64,000 nt of DNA from positions 29,373,612 through 29,437,611 of the forward strand of contig CM072159.1 in NCBI GenBank assembly GCA_036850595.1, in the 5' to 3' direction. The translations under genes were made by a program, and so were the position numbers. Source of the stretch: Rhyacichthys aspro (Eukaryota > Chordata > Actinopteri > Gobiiformes > Rhyacichthyidae). Under the pieces are notes generated by a model. That model searched no databases and had not been told where the DNA came from. It saw only the letters and a list, made by a program, of their open reading frames with translations. This document shows, one piece after another, positions 23,763 to 35,130 of this stretch. Each line of letters starts with the position of its first letter. The first letter of the stretch is position 1.

Positions 23763-24359
23763 ATATCGTTATCGTTTAAAACCCACATTAGCCAAGCTTG
23801 TAAAACTGCATTTTTTCACCTGCGCAACATAGGGAAAATTAGAAATATCTTGTCTAAAAGTGATGCCGAAAAACTGATTCATGCGTTTGTTACATCGAGG
23901 TTAGACTACTGTAATTCTCTGCTGGCAGGATGCCCAAATAACTCCTTGAGAAGTTTTCAGCTCGTCCAAAACGCAGCAGCTAGAATATTAACAGGAACAA
24001 ACAGACGAGAGCACATTACTCCAGTGTTAGCTTCTCTTCACTGGCTTCCAATAGAATTCAGAATTAAGTTCAAAATCCTCCTCCTCACTTATAAGGCCCT
24101 CAGTGGGAAGGCCCCGTCCTATCTCAGAGACCTCACAGTGCCGTACCGTCCTAATAGAGCGCTTCGTTCTCAAAATGCAGGGCTACTAGTCGTTCCTAGA
24201 GTTTCCAAAATTACAATGGGAGGTAGAGCCTTTAGTTACCAAGCTCCTATTTTATGGAATCAACTTCCAGCTCGCGTTAAAGAGGCAGACACAGTCTCTA
24301 TATTTAAGGTTAGGCTTAAGACTTTCCTTTTTGATAGGGCTTATGGTCAGGATATATAG
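23763..24359 (+). pseudogene. L2-like LINE ORF2 C-terminal fragment (198 codons plus stop)
   Basis: The frame is open from the truncation point to TAG at 24357-24359. It covers the C-terminal part of a LINE reverse transcriptase: SFKTHISQACKTAFFHLRNI, then SDAEKLIHAFVTSRLDYCNS (residues 34-53 of the fragment), QLVQNAAARILT, HITPVLASLHWLP, FKILLLTYKAL, VPYRPNRALRS, GLLVVPR, FSYQAPILWNQLP and a final LKTFLF. These blocks in this order are characteristic of L2-type elements in fish. The endonuclease domain and the catalytic polymerase motifs are absent, so it cannot be active. The first in-frame Met is at 23850, but translation from there has no meaning; the fragment simply begins at the insertion breakpoint. 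Confidence 0.85.
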
Positions 24360-24943
24360 ATTAGCTGTGATTTCTCTTGGCCTACATGATGAGGAAGGGA
24401 CACATTGAGCTTCTATCCTCTGTTGTATATTAATTACATTTCCGCTCAGTTCATTACTGTTCACAAGTTGTTGCTCTTTCCCACTCTTCCCAGATGTCTG
24501 GCTGCTGTTAGACGTCCCAGGGATGACTGGACCTTAGCTGTGGCCCATCGGTGATCCCGTCCCGACCCATGGACCCATCCTGACCCAGTCCCTCTCAGAT
24601 GAACTGTTCCTGCTGAGATTACTATGGACTTTATCCTAATTAACTTCATTCACTTGTACATATAATTGAGTATCTGTCAGTGACACATCTATTGCACGGC
24701 CTGTCCGTCCTGGGGGTGGATCCCTCCTTCTGTGGTTCTCCCTGAGGTTTCTCTTTTTCCCCGGCTGGGTTTTTTGAGTTTTTCCTCACCCTGATGGAGG
24801 GTCTAAGGACAGGGGATGTTGTCATGCTCTGTCTGTTGTGCATTTATTGTCTTGAGTGTTCATTTACTGTGAAGCCCTTTGAGGCAATTGTCATTGTGAT
24901 ACTGGGCTATACAAATAAAATTGAATTGAATTGAATTGAATTA
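24360..24943 (+). other. LINE 3' UTR and tail
   Basis: Noncoding 3' part of the inserted LINE. It carries blocks such as GCCCTTTGAGGCAATTGTCA, TGATACTGGGCTATACAAAT, then AATAAA and (TTGAA)4. The conserved hairpin-like end followed by the pentamer is presumably what the element's own reverse transcriptase recognised. Small open frames on the minus strand are chance. Confidence 0.75.
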
Positions 24944-24947
24944 AACT

Positions 24948-25029
24948 CAGAAGTAAACACGATAAACTAAAGTAAACATGATAAACTCAGAAGTAAACAC
25001 GATACAGTCAGAAGTAAACACGATAAAGC
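24948..25029 (+). repeat. 21-bp minisatellite, copy A right part (4 units)
   Basis: Units of 21, 19, 21 and 21 bp. The order (AAACT, short unit with CATGAT, ACAGT, then AAAGC) matches the last four units of the copy B array exactly, which places the LINE insertion point three or four units from the array end. Confidence 0.95.
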
Positions 25030-25195
25030 AGTGTTTCAGTTTGATGTGTGTAATACCCTCTCAGATGATGTCCGAGGGTTTTTTAATTTTTTTTAATTAA
25101 CTCTTCCTGTTTTATTTTGTCTTTTACTTCAGGACAGCACTTTGAAAGGGTCACTGTATGAATTATGCTAAATAAATAAAACTGCCTTAATGGAA
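25025..25195 (+). pseudogene. Old L2-like LINE remnant, right part and 3' UTR
   Basis: From 25025 the frame of the array reads KAVFQFDVCNTLSDDVRG, resembling the RAFSxxAPxLWNxLPDDVR block that follows VPRS in L2-type reverse transcriptases. It then passes into AT-rich DNA. At about 25133-25190, CAGCACTTTGAAAGG, GTATGAATTATGCTAAATAA and ATAAAACTGCCTTA look like the standard end of a fish LINE 3' UTR. Together with 23383-23451 this shows the minisatellite lies inside one old LINE. The counterpart in copy B is at about 52884-53055. Confidence 0.5.
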
Positions 25196-27335
25196 ATATG
25201 CCTAATGTAGCATACAAGTGCATGCATTCCTTTTTTTATTTCATTTGTTTAGGATTTTTGATTTTTAAAATACTACAAAAGGACTTTTCAGAAGCTTCAT
25301 TGAGAGATGTGACTCATAACTTTTGAAAACAGGCCTTCCTTTGTTTGTTGACCATGCATCTTTTGTTTGTCAACTTTTTTGTATTTTTTTGTATTTTAAC
25401 CTAACATCATGCGAGTTTGAGGAGTGTGTAACTTTATGAATAAAATAATGGACTATACTGTAGTTTGATCATATATTTTATGTTTGCAGAACCACGACAA
25501 CAACTTTCTTATTAATTAAAATTAGATTAAAATGAAATCAAACTACTACAAGATCAAGCAGCTTGGGCTTATTTCTTGTTCTGGGGGTGAGTACGAACAG
25601 ATGCAGAAGAAACCTTTGCAGCTGGATCATGTTACAACCAATTAGAGAAACAGTTCTTTAATCAATAAAGAGTTATGATTGGTTCAACAACATTGATATT
25701 CACTCAGAAGTAATCCACACAGCCCTACTTTAAAAATACAGAATATCGCTTTAAGCTCTGCATCATGTGACCAGGTGAGGATGTGGCGGATTTAGGACGC
25801 TCTTTTAGGGTCTTTAGGGTGATTATCTTGCATTGAGTGGTGCAGTCATAAAATCACTCAAATTAAAGCCTTCATAAAAAACTCCTCCAGGAATTACATC
25901 CACCTGAAGGATCCTTGATGATGGTCTGTTGCTCGATGCTAGTATTTATTCCACTTGAGAAAGCTGATCTGTGAAATTTGAGATGACTCACATTCACAGT
26001 TAAGAGCACACTCTACATTAAAATGAAAGTTAAATAAATAATGCCAGCTGTAAAATCTGCTAGAATCTGTGTTTTTTTTTTTAATGAGATAGGGCTCTGT
26101 CAAGTTTATTTTTCACTGTGAGTATGTACCTTGAGCTTGAGCCACTATTCTGGTTGTTACAACAGCTACAAGTCCATTGGTGGAGAATTAAATGTAAAAG
26201 TGTTTTAGCTCTCTCTAGCACTTAGTCCAGTGAAGCAGTTTCTCATTAGAAAAGTGTTCGAATGATGTGTCTGTGACTGAAACAAGTCCCATATTTGATG
26301 CACATAATTATATAAAGACACCAGGAGGAGAAATGAGAAGCAGAGTGATTTCACAAGTGATTGAGTCAAAGACACAGGTGGGTTTTTAACCTGTCGTTTT
26401 TCTAATTCCAAACACCACAGGGAGCTTTCGGTGGTTTTCTCAGGCAAACGCTCCTAAGCCTTATTACATTCACAGTGACCATTTTTTTTTGTCCATCCGT
26501 CAGAGCTAATTAGGTTCACTGTTCACACTTTCCCTGACAGTGTCAATGATATCTCATCAGAGAGAGCATACAATGAAAAGACAAAAACTATGTTCAATAT
26601 GGCCTGTAGCTCATTATAATACACTATATACACAACACACTATCACCACCATCAAGGACTTTGTTCTTAAAGTGTGTGTTTTTACAAATAAATCTAAAAT
26701 AAAAAAGAAGAGTAGTAGAAAAAAACCCACATTTAGTTCAATATCATTTAGTACTGCGCAAAGCATGTGTTTTTAGTAAATAACTCTGACTATATTCTAA
26801 ATAAAAACAGTGAATATCTTAATGAAGTGTGACTAAAACAATAGATTTTAGTTTGCAACCCTTTCCCAGAACAATGCAAATTACATTTTTTACTATAACA
26901 GCTGTTGCTTTGCTGCTACTAGTTCATCCATGTTTGCCATTTGTGTGATACATATTAAACATGGACTGACCCCATTCATTTTAGGATTTACCAATGTATA
27001 CTGACAGTAAAGCTAACATGAACTGTGCATTTTTATTTAGTGCAATAGCTGTGACCCCTTGTGAATGCAGTATACGCAGTAATCAGACAGTAGTTAACGC
27101 CACTTGACTTCTTTCATATGTTATTAGCCTCTGTTAACTCTCTTTTCTTCTGTATTATAACAAACCCACAATAGAGTAGGCTGTTATGGTACTTTTCAGT
27201 CACACACACAAAATAAATAATAGTTGCTCATTGAGTATATATTACTTCTTGGACATTTTTTAATACTTCCATCAGTTTTGTAAATTTGTCCCACTGTGAA
27301 TGATGGAACTGCAGTGTGTTTACTGCGGTGGACTG
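25196..27335. other. Noncoding part of copy A, relatively divergent
   Basis: No gene is supported. Copy B differs here by many SNPs and indels, for example inserted bases near 53463-53530, a changed stretch near 54510 and a shorter T-run at 53953. An open frame at 26205-26447 is extended to 146 codons in copy B (53959-54399) by small indels, so it is not conserved coding sequence. Confidence 0.6.
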
Positions 27336-27339
27336 AGGT

Positions 27340-27363
27340 TGTTGTTGTTGTTGTGGTTGTTGT
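27340..27363. repeat. (GTT)n trinucleotide repeat
   Basis: GTTGTTGTTGTTGTTGTGGT then TGTTGTC. The same repeat is present in copy B near 55262-55290 with no obvious length change. Confidence 0.8.
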
Positions 27364-27885
27364 CGTCACGATTGTCCTTTAGGCTCGTCCTCTGGTGTCA
27401 GTCAATAGTTTGGTTCCTGCAGGTTTGACTTTTCTCCTCTAACACATGACAACAGACCCGTTGCGTGCTCTGCTGGACCGACTCCCTCCTCACTCTTCTG
27501 CTTCTCGTCCCGGGGTTATCCACATATGACACCTGCCACTGCCGTTTTCTGCGCTCAATCTGACGTCTGGCGGACTCACCTGACGATATGACCTGCTCTC
27601 TTCTCTACCACCTTCACACTTTAACCCTCGGTGTTTACTGACCTCTTTGAGCCCTCTTCTGACCCCAACCACAATCCAAATGTCAGCTTTGAAACGGGAT
27701 CAGTGTGAGTTCTTAAACCCCGCCAAGCACACACTCTGTTTTGTGGAAGTACTCTCCTGACGAGCGTCCTAAACATACTTTTTGTCATCCGTTGTTCCAG
27801 AAACGTCCAGGATCAGCGCTCGGGGCATAGGTGAATTTGTTTTATCTGACATTTTCAGCAGTGATATTCTTCTTCTTGTTTTTTC

Positions 27886-28537
27886 TCCTCCTTTCTCCTC
27901 TTCCGTCTTTTCTTCTTCTTTTTTCAGGCTCAGTGAACTGAGGGAAAATGACATTTAATTACAGGAGAGCAGTCACGCAGTTCGGCTAATTACGATCCCG
28001 GGAGTTCAGTCATCATATCTAATTAACTTTCACTTTCATGAAAGCTTAATGCAGCTCCATAGCTCGGCTCTGCATGTGCAACACTTCAGGAATATTGACA
28101 ACTCGCTGGAAATTAATTTGAAAAAAGAACTTATTACCAACAAAAACAGAGTTGTCTTTTAACCTCTTCAACTTCTACCTTTTTTAAAATACAGTCAGCG
28201 CCGAGGATAATCATAATTGATCGAGCCGCGCATTATACTTAAAGTAAATGAATGTAATCAATCACTCAGAAGGCGGTGATAATTCATAGGTGTATTGATT
28301 GTTAAAAGCACACAGCATAGTCTGATTCACATTCATTATGACACTCTCTGAGGACAATCAATTCATTATTATGCTTGCCCTTGACCACATTGTTAGTGTG
28401 CTTACTGGGGCATAATTCACAAAGTGTATGCACATATTTGTTGAGGGTGTCATTCTTCATATAACGAGTGAACTGGATTTATTGGATCTACTTTAAAGGC
28501 CACTTCTTTTTTTTATTGATATATATTTTGTTGCTTT
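27886..28537. promoter_or_regulatory. Candidate developmental enhancer rich in homeodomain and PBX-HOX-like motifs
   Basis: About 650 bp show no difference by eye from copy B (55811-56462), although both flanks carry indels. The block contains TAATTA at 27987-27992 and 28020-28025, AAATTAATTTG near 28110, ATCAATCA at 28257-28264 (TGATTGAT on the minus strand, the classic PBX-HOX composite form), TATTGATTG near 28294 and CAATCAATTCATTATTATGC near 28356-28375. No simple repeat or transposon signature is present and no frame is long. Motif density of this kind is typical of fish conserved noncoding elements, but short AT-rich motifs also occur by chance. Confidence 0.35.
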
Positions 28538-29790
28538 TAAATCTTAAATCTCTGGTATAACATTTTGTATTTCCAGTCCAACTTTTCCTACAACCCTTTC
28601 CTCAAAAATTCTCTGTTAAAAAAGACGTTATTGTTTTGTTATTATCTGGGGATTTGTTTTCGTGAAGAGTTATTTTTGCTAGTGGACAGTTTATTTAACC
28701 TGGGACCTGTATAAAACCATCTGAACTTACATTGATATGTCTCTTTTACCTGGCTAACCTAAACATTATAATCATGGGTTATTTCTTGCAGGCGGCCTGG
28801 CATTCAACGATCACAATGACAGAATGGAGATATATTAATCTGAAGGCTCTAATATGAAAATACACTACATTTATCTCCAAAATGAATGGCAGAGAAGACT
28901 AAATAAATGGCACACACACATTCAAACAAGCAACCTACTGTTTAAATGTCAAATAAAATCATAATCACTGAAGGTTTTAATCAGTTTTAATAAAGCAGAC
29001 TTTTATTACAAATATGTTTAAACTTCTAAGTCACGCCTGTCTTTTGAGATTTATGTTCACTATACATTCAGCACAGAAAGCATTACTTGAACCAGTTTTG
29101 TGATCTCCAAAAACCCGAGTTAATCTCAAAGTTTCCTTGCTTTGACCCTTAATCCTGCTTAGTACACGCCCCGGACTAGACCTCTGTGACCGTTTTGACA
29201 AACAGCTGTGTACGGTTCAGGCATTTTTAGAGATTTGTTTTGTTTTTTGTTTCAAGAAGAAAGTGGTTGTTTTTGGAGTTGATATAAAAACATAAAACAG
29301 TTCATTTCAAAGATGGTTTAACGCCATAAAACAATTTTTAATTAAAGATCACCTGCTCCATCAAAGATTTCTACAAGAAGATAGTTTTGTACATTTTAAA
29401 ATAATATTTATATAATATCTTATGTTATGATACAACATTTAATTCAAACTACATATAATTACATAAAGCACATTAATTGAGGATAGACAAATATGTTGTT
29501 AAAGGCTTTATATGAGTTATTTGTGCATTATTATTTCTAAATTCCTACATGTAAGTAATTGTCTGCACACTCCCAGTTTGGAGAAGCAGACAGGAGCTGA
29601 CAGAGGCTTCTTGTTATGTACAGCTGCTAATGAGGCCAGTGAAAACACATTTTATAACAAAACATCTAAAACTTTAAACACTACAATCAGTATCAAGTGT
29701 GTTTTTGACAGAATGATTTATATTCTTTTTAAACCAAAGGAGAGGTCTACTGCGGAAATATCATTTTTTGACCACATATTTAAATTACAC
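28538..29790. other. Noncoding part of copy A, indel-rich against copy B
   Basis: No gene is supported. Copy B has an inserted GGGGATACTGTCC stretch near 56461 and lacks TCTGGGGATTTG near 28647. The part 29410-29500 is largely replaced in B. The 99-codon frame at 29512-29811 is disrupted in B, so it is not coding. Confidence 0.6.
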
Positions 29791-31250
29791 TCTGATAGCT
29801 CAGTCTTTTAAATGTTAAGTGTTTATAATCCATTTTTATGGCCATACTTACAGCTGCTCGTGTCTGTCTGCATCTCCCTGAATGACATTTACAAAATACT
29901 GAACAAACCATTTAACCAAAGCGCTCTTTCTGTCTCCATTTGTTGTCGATCGAGACTCGTCCTGCTTTAAATACTGCTGTTGTTAATGGGATATGTTCCT
30001 CTGTGAGACCTGGGATCACACCAGTTCACTAAGCACTGTGCTAATTGGTGACTTCAAATCCCCTCAGTCTACGCCAAACTGTGTAAAGGTCAATCCCACT
30101 TATAAAACTGTTTTATAATTGTTTTATATTAACAGAAGCCAGTCCAGAAAATCTATTAAATAAAAATGTTCTGAGGTGTTCGGACTCCTACCATTGTCAT
30201 CCCTAAATCAGCTTTTACAAGAGAAACTTTAGTTCTAAGCTTACGTTAAAAACAGCAGAGTGAAAAGCACAATGATGATGCTCCATGCGACGCACATCTA
30301 GTGATTTAGCTTTACACTGCGGGCCCCCCTCACACGGCAGCGGTGTGACAAATGTTAGTGGCCTGCCATAATGCTGCAAACATCAGCGATCCCCACAAGG
30401 AGGATTAATGCCTCGTCTGGCTTTTATTATGCTGTCCCGCTGTCCTTCGCTGGTCGCCCATTCATCCTTGTAAGATGTCCATATCTGTTGCGGCGCTGGT
30501 GCATACGTGCGTCCTCGCGTGCATGCCTTCTGCCTGCACCGAAGCCACTGCATGCCGCTCCTGTGAGATCCTGAAAGCGCGTCCCAGAGGAGGTTAAATC
30601 ACTTGTCCAGCGGCGTGCCTTCCAGGGCCGTGTCTGGCTTGTCTTATCAATCTATCGACATGGCACCTGCGCTGCCGGTTGCGCTCACAGGCCGATGCAG
30701 TAGACGGGCCTCACCGCAAAGGAATACTAATGGGGATGCAGATAGCTTTTGGTTTGGCTACCTCAGCAGACATTGATCCCCCTGCGGACCTCTGTGGTGG
30801 TGACAGATGGACTGTCACCTCTGAATGAGAGGAGATTGGGACACGTCCCCTCACATCTCCCTCAGTGGGTACAGCCTCGCTCCTGTTTGTCTCTCTGCTC
30901 CTGTCCCACCGCTCTCTCTTTATGCCCCTTGCTCAATACTCATTCCCTCTTTAGCTCAGCGTGCGCCTGGAGTCTATTCCACAAAAAGGTTGCTGCCCGA
31001 GCCGCTGTAGATCATTTATCTGAACAATGCATTTTGGAAATACTCCAAAGTTTCTCACACAAAGTCACAGAGAGAACATTTTTAATCATAAATAACCTGG
31101 GTTTGTCCTGTCATGAAGAAAACAAAGAGGGCAGAGTGAGTTTGGTTTAGTGTCACGCTGAGTCCTCAGTCTGTCACTGTGGCATCGACATGACACAGAA
31201 TCAGGTTTGACTCTGAAATGAGTTAAATGCTCACTTTACTTTAGAGCTCA
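29791..31250. promoter_or_regulatory. Complex noncoding block, nearly invariant between copies (candidate regulatory DNA)
   Basis: By eye, 29791-30986 is free of differences from copy B (57697-58892). The part 30360-30740 is GC- and CpG-rich, complex and not repetitive (GGAGGATTAATGCCTCGTCT, GCGGCGCTGGTGCATACGTG, CTTATCAATCTATCGACATG). A 133-codon frame at 30749-31150 is open in both copies with one Lys/Arg change, but it overlaps another frame, has no domain, and its start has no splice or promoter context. I read the block as possible regulatory DNA rather than a gene. Confidence 0.25.
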
Positions 31251-32635
31251 GAGGAGAGTATGGACCCAGAAACACAACTAAGGGCAGCGATGATCTTTGA
31301 AAACAGATTGTAGTCAAAGGAAGTGTTAGAAAAGATGAGCAGGAGATCACAAATGTAAAGGTGAAGAGGCAAAAACACTTAAAATTACACTTAAAATATT
31401 ATAAACTAAGACATCTCAGGGATTACAAGATTGTTTTCCCCGAGAGACATTGCATACAGTATATACTTTAATACAAATAATCCATATGACTGAATGTGAA
31501 GATAAATAAAATAGATAATTTTTCAGCGTTAATCTCAGTCCTTTTAGTGGTTACAGAGCTTGTGTGGATCGAACGAGAAGGAAAACAACACAAATTGGTT
31601 CACCTCATTGAAGACCTAATACACTACAGTTTTGATTCTCAGAGCCACTGTTAAAGGACACTGTAAATGTACAGAGCCTATATCAATGAGTGACCTGTAC
31701 GACCTGGAAAAACGGCGACAGAACTTTGCCACATACCACTTACACACTGCTGAAATCCCTTTAAAAAGTGTTTCAACCTGTTGTTGGTTTGCGGCTGTGT
31801 ATTTTATGTTTTCTTCATGATGCTCTTCAGGGACTTACTGCCTTTTAAATGTCTTTGAGGCTCAGTAGTTTTTCTGCTCCATCTGAAATCCCTTTAAAGT
31901 ACTGTTTCTTTGTAAATTTACACATTTCAGCTGAGTCAATATACTTGTTTGTGGGCTGTTTTTAATGCACTGGGGCTTTCCCTGGTAACTCTCTGTTACT
32001 GCTCTGAAAACTGTGGACAAATCCCTCAGGAAGAGTCTGCAGAAACACCGGCTTAAAGTTTACAGAGTTCAATGTGTCTGTGAGGAAGCACTTCTCAAAC
32101 TCATAATCACCTCAAAGCCATTTTGGTGGTTCCTAAACAAATTAAAATGAAGAATAACCTGTCTTTTAATGCTCATGTAACTGTGAGTGAGGGGCTTCTC
32201 TACATGAATAACACATATTTATACAGGAAAATCAGATTATTATTGCTGACAGAATCCCTTACTTTGTATAAATCCTAAAAAGTAACATATAGTGTTGCTT
32301 TATTAAAATTAGGACATTCAACTTTTGATTTTCCTCTTTTATTGTAGACTTTCAAAATTCAAAACTGACATTGCTACACTAAAACAGCTGTATAAATGTC
32401 ACTAGGCAGAGCAATAAATAAATCAGTTTTCCAGAACAACGTTTGTAAATATGGATGTCTTCTATAACCTAAATGTCTCTATAATTCTTTATCAGTCGCT
32501 GAAGTCGTCTTTGTCTGCTCTACAAATGTCTTCTCTAATGTATTTTCTTTTGTTGCACAAATATGGTGACAGCTGATTGCAAATATAGACGATATTGATC
32601 TGACTATTTTCAGATAGAATGTGAATATGAGTAAA
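31251..32635. other. Noncoding DNA, no supported gene
   Basis: AT-rich sequence with scattered SNPs against copy B. No domain, RNA gene or classified repeat was seen. Confidence 0.6.
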
Positions 32636-33060
32636 TGAAGTGAATAACCTGTTGACTAGTCGTGCTCCATCCACAGCCCCCTCCCCTCCTCCGCTCGTCT
32701 CCAAATCCCACTTATCAGCCACCAGCGCCTGCGTCGTATTGAGAGAAGCTATGCAAATGACTGCAAGGGAAAGGCCAGATCTAATCTTAAGGTTTATTCT
32801 AATTAAAAGTGATTTACTTTCCCTGCAATTCCCTGAGAGGGAAGCTTAATGTCCTGTTTTCAAAGGAGATGGCATCCTCTAACTCAATTAGGTGGGAGAA
32901 GATGCACTTGGGTGAAGTTTACTCAGGGTGGAACTGCTTAACATGCAGCAAATACAGACGTGCAGTGGGACCTTTAGGCTTATGAGAGGAAAAGGACAGG
33001 GAAAAGTCAAGGTTAAAGAGCGACACAATCTGTTATTACGTTTGTATTCCATGCATCTCA
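32636..33060. promoter_or_regulatory. Candidate conserved noncoding block (unproven)
   Basis: A complex block with a pyrimidine-rich start (CCCCCTCCCCTCCTCCGCTC) followed by ATGCAAATGA (octamer-like) near 32752 and TCTAATTAAAAGTG near 32799. It is nearly unchanged in copy B (60544-60967). The overlapping small frames on both strands carry no domain. Confidence 0.25.
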
Positions 33061-34100
33061 GGTTAAAGCCTTCTCAGATCTGCAGCATTTTTTCCCCCTG
33101 AATTCCAAATTATTAATAATTCCTGTTATAATAGCACTATACATACTTGAGTTTAAAATGTCAAGTGATTTGTCTTTAATTTAGTCAAATACTATTTTTC
33201 AGGTTCAACAGAGGCATCAAGAGTGATTTGGCTTATTTTGGAGAAAATAAATTAGTATATCGTTCAGTTTTGAACAAAATTAAAGCAACCCTAACTTTTC
33301 TCAGCAGAGGCGCAGATCCCTCTCTGTGCAACCTCACTGTCCGCGTCGGCCATGTTTGTTTACCATTAGAGACGTTTAAGACGGCAAGTTTGGAAGAAAA
33401 GACATGTCTTCTGAAACAGTTGGGTCAGTTTAGTGTATTTTGTACAAATATGACTCTGATAGGGTGCAGTGTATTGACCTATTTTCTTTATTATATGTGT
33501 CGTGTGGTAGAGCCTCATTCTAAGGATCTCTCACAATATGCCACCGTCCCTGAAGCAGGAAGCTTTACTGGAGGTTTGTGTAGCTCATGAAAACCTGGCC
33601 CAACATTTAAACATATCATAGTCCTGACTTATGGACTTCATAGCCGCTGACATTTTAGGAATAGATCAAAGTACTCAAACTCTGCATTCATGTAAAACAA
33701 TGAATTTTATATTAAAATAAAAATTAAAAGCTCTCAACCAAAAATACGACTAAAACACTGGCAGTTCCTGGACCAGGGTTTGAACTTGTGATCTTCTGAC
33801 AATGCCACCGACTTTGAAATAAATGTCAAAAAGTGTTTACTAGCTCTTTTCTCCAAGTACACTCCGAGTACATTTACTTCAAGTATCTGATCAAACTTGT
33901 CCACTCTGAGCTTCATGCATGTTCTTTCTTATATCTTCAGATGAAGTCAGTAAAATTTCACAGTTGCAGACAATAACAGAATGATAAGATACACTAATCA
34001 CAGCAGATCTGTCTAAATAATCCTAATTTATGGTTAAATCTTTTAACGTAGAGTTGTTTTCAGCAGCTCCAGATTAAGTAGTCCAGATGGAAATTTTGAT
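33061..34100. other. Noncoding DNA with a possible tRNA-derived SINE scrap
   Basis: No gene is supported. Near 33764-33815, read on the minus strand, GTGGCATTGTCAGAAGATCA then CAAGTTCAAACCCTGG resembles the region around a tRNA B box, as in tRNA-derived SINEs. The rest of an element could not be traced. The part 33300-33370 contains CAGCAGAGGCGCAG, seen as CCAGCAGAGGGCGCAG in copy B, which also looks repeat-like. Confidence 0.35.
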
Positions 34101-35130
34101 TTAAATCTATCTATTTAATATCCTTAAGTGTTGACTCCAAACAGGTTTGAAGCATTTGCCCCAGAGCGGCGGAGGTTCCTGAGAGTCAGACATGATGATA
34201 GCCACAGGACGTACAGTAGATAAGCTGGTGATGATTCTAATGCAGTGAATGAATTGTACATTTCCAGTGCAGGCCCTCATTGACACAGGCTCCACTTAGT
34301 GCTGTCACTCCCCTTCACCACCACAACCACTTAGTGAATAAAGGTCAGGCAATCAGGCATCTGGAAGGACAGCTAATTTGTCATCCCTCGACAAACGTGT
34401 CAGAGTCCGATCTTGTCCGCGGGGCTTGATACCGCAACAAGCCGTAAAGGTTAAGAGATTCAAAGAGCCCCTCCTCCGCTCCCCCGTCGCACTGTCTCCA
34501 TCTCAACAAGCAACATGCGACAGAGCAGAAAATTCAATTTTGGATTTATACAGTGGGAGCGGTGCTGTTTCATGGCTGTAACTCCGAAGAGTCTTTAGGC
34601 ATGTCGTCTGCCGTGCTCAGTTAAACTCAAGCCCAGCCCCAGAGAGGCACACACTGCTGTCTTGTACACGCCACTCAGCTCATCGCTCAACTTTTACTCC
34701 TCATTAGTTGACCGAGCTGACAAAGCCACACAAATACCCCATACATTTTTCATCAGAAGCTCTAAATACCTCCCCAAATGTGATCGTTAATCTTCAGTGC
34801 TGTTTCTTTGTTAATCGGACGTGTGATTTCACATTTAGATTCAAAAGGAGACAAATGCAGGTCATTCTGAGCCCTGTGCCGATCTAACCGCGGCCAGTGT
34901 GATTATAGAGGCATTACGAGGCGTCCCCGTTGTCCCTGAATGCATCCTAATGGCCTGTTTAGTGAGGCCGGCTCCAGGTGTGAGGCCACTTCTGACTCTC
35001 ACAAGTTCAAGAGACACAAACAAGTAAGTTTGATCAGGTGAGTGGTTCTCGGTGGAGTTATGGTTCACTTCAGCTGCTCGTCACATTCTCTTAGTCAACG
35101 CTGTGGCCTCAGTGCACCTCGAAAATGATT
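34101..35130. promoter_or_regulatory. Candidate conserved noncoding block (unproven)
   Basis: A complex, CpG-containing sequence with few A/B differences. It contains GTTCCTGAGAGTCAGACATG, GAATAAAGGTCAGGCAATCA, GGACAGCTAATTTGTCATCC, and GATTATAGAGGCATTACGAG. An indel near 34470 (CCCCTCC against CGCCCCCTCC in B) breaks the overlapping frames and shows they are not coding. Its role is inferred from composition only. Confidence 0.25.

Larger units (their letters stand above)
23761..24943 (+). mobile_element. 5'-truncated L2/CR1-clade LINE inserted in the minisatellite (copy A only)
   Basis: About 1.18 kb of sequence, absent from copy B, interrupts the 21-bp array. It comprises the 3' end of the reverse-transcriptase ORF (23763-24359), an approximately 560-bp 3' UTR, an AATAAA at 24914-24919 and a terminal TTGAA pentamer repeated four times at 24921-24940. 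The 5' truncation and simple-repeat 3' end are typical of this clade. TAAACTC occurs at both edges (23755-23761 and 24942-24948) and may be a 7-bp target duplication, although the host array itself contains that word. The intact frame and its absence from B indicate a recent insertion. Confidence 0.85.

Noticed and set aside
28780..28830. Acceptor-like TTTCTTGCAG followed by a possible exon
   Set aside because: Copy B differs by a small indel just after the AG (GCGGCCTGG against GCGGCGCTGG), which breaks the only open frame.
30749..31150. 133-codon frame open in both copies as a small protein gene
   Set aside because: The copies are nearly identical overall, so shared openness carries little weight. 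There is no domain or splice context, and another frame overlaps it.
33764..33815. tRNA gene on the minus strand
   Set aside because: Only a B-box-like segment is seen; no A box, acceptor stem or cloverleaf can be built. A SINE scrap is more likely.
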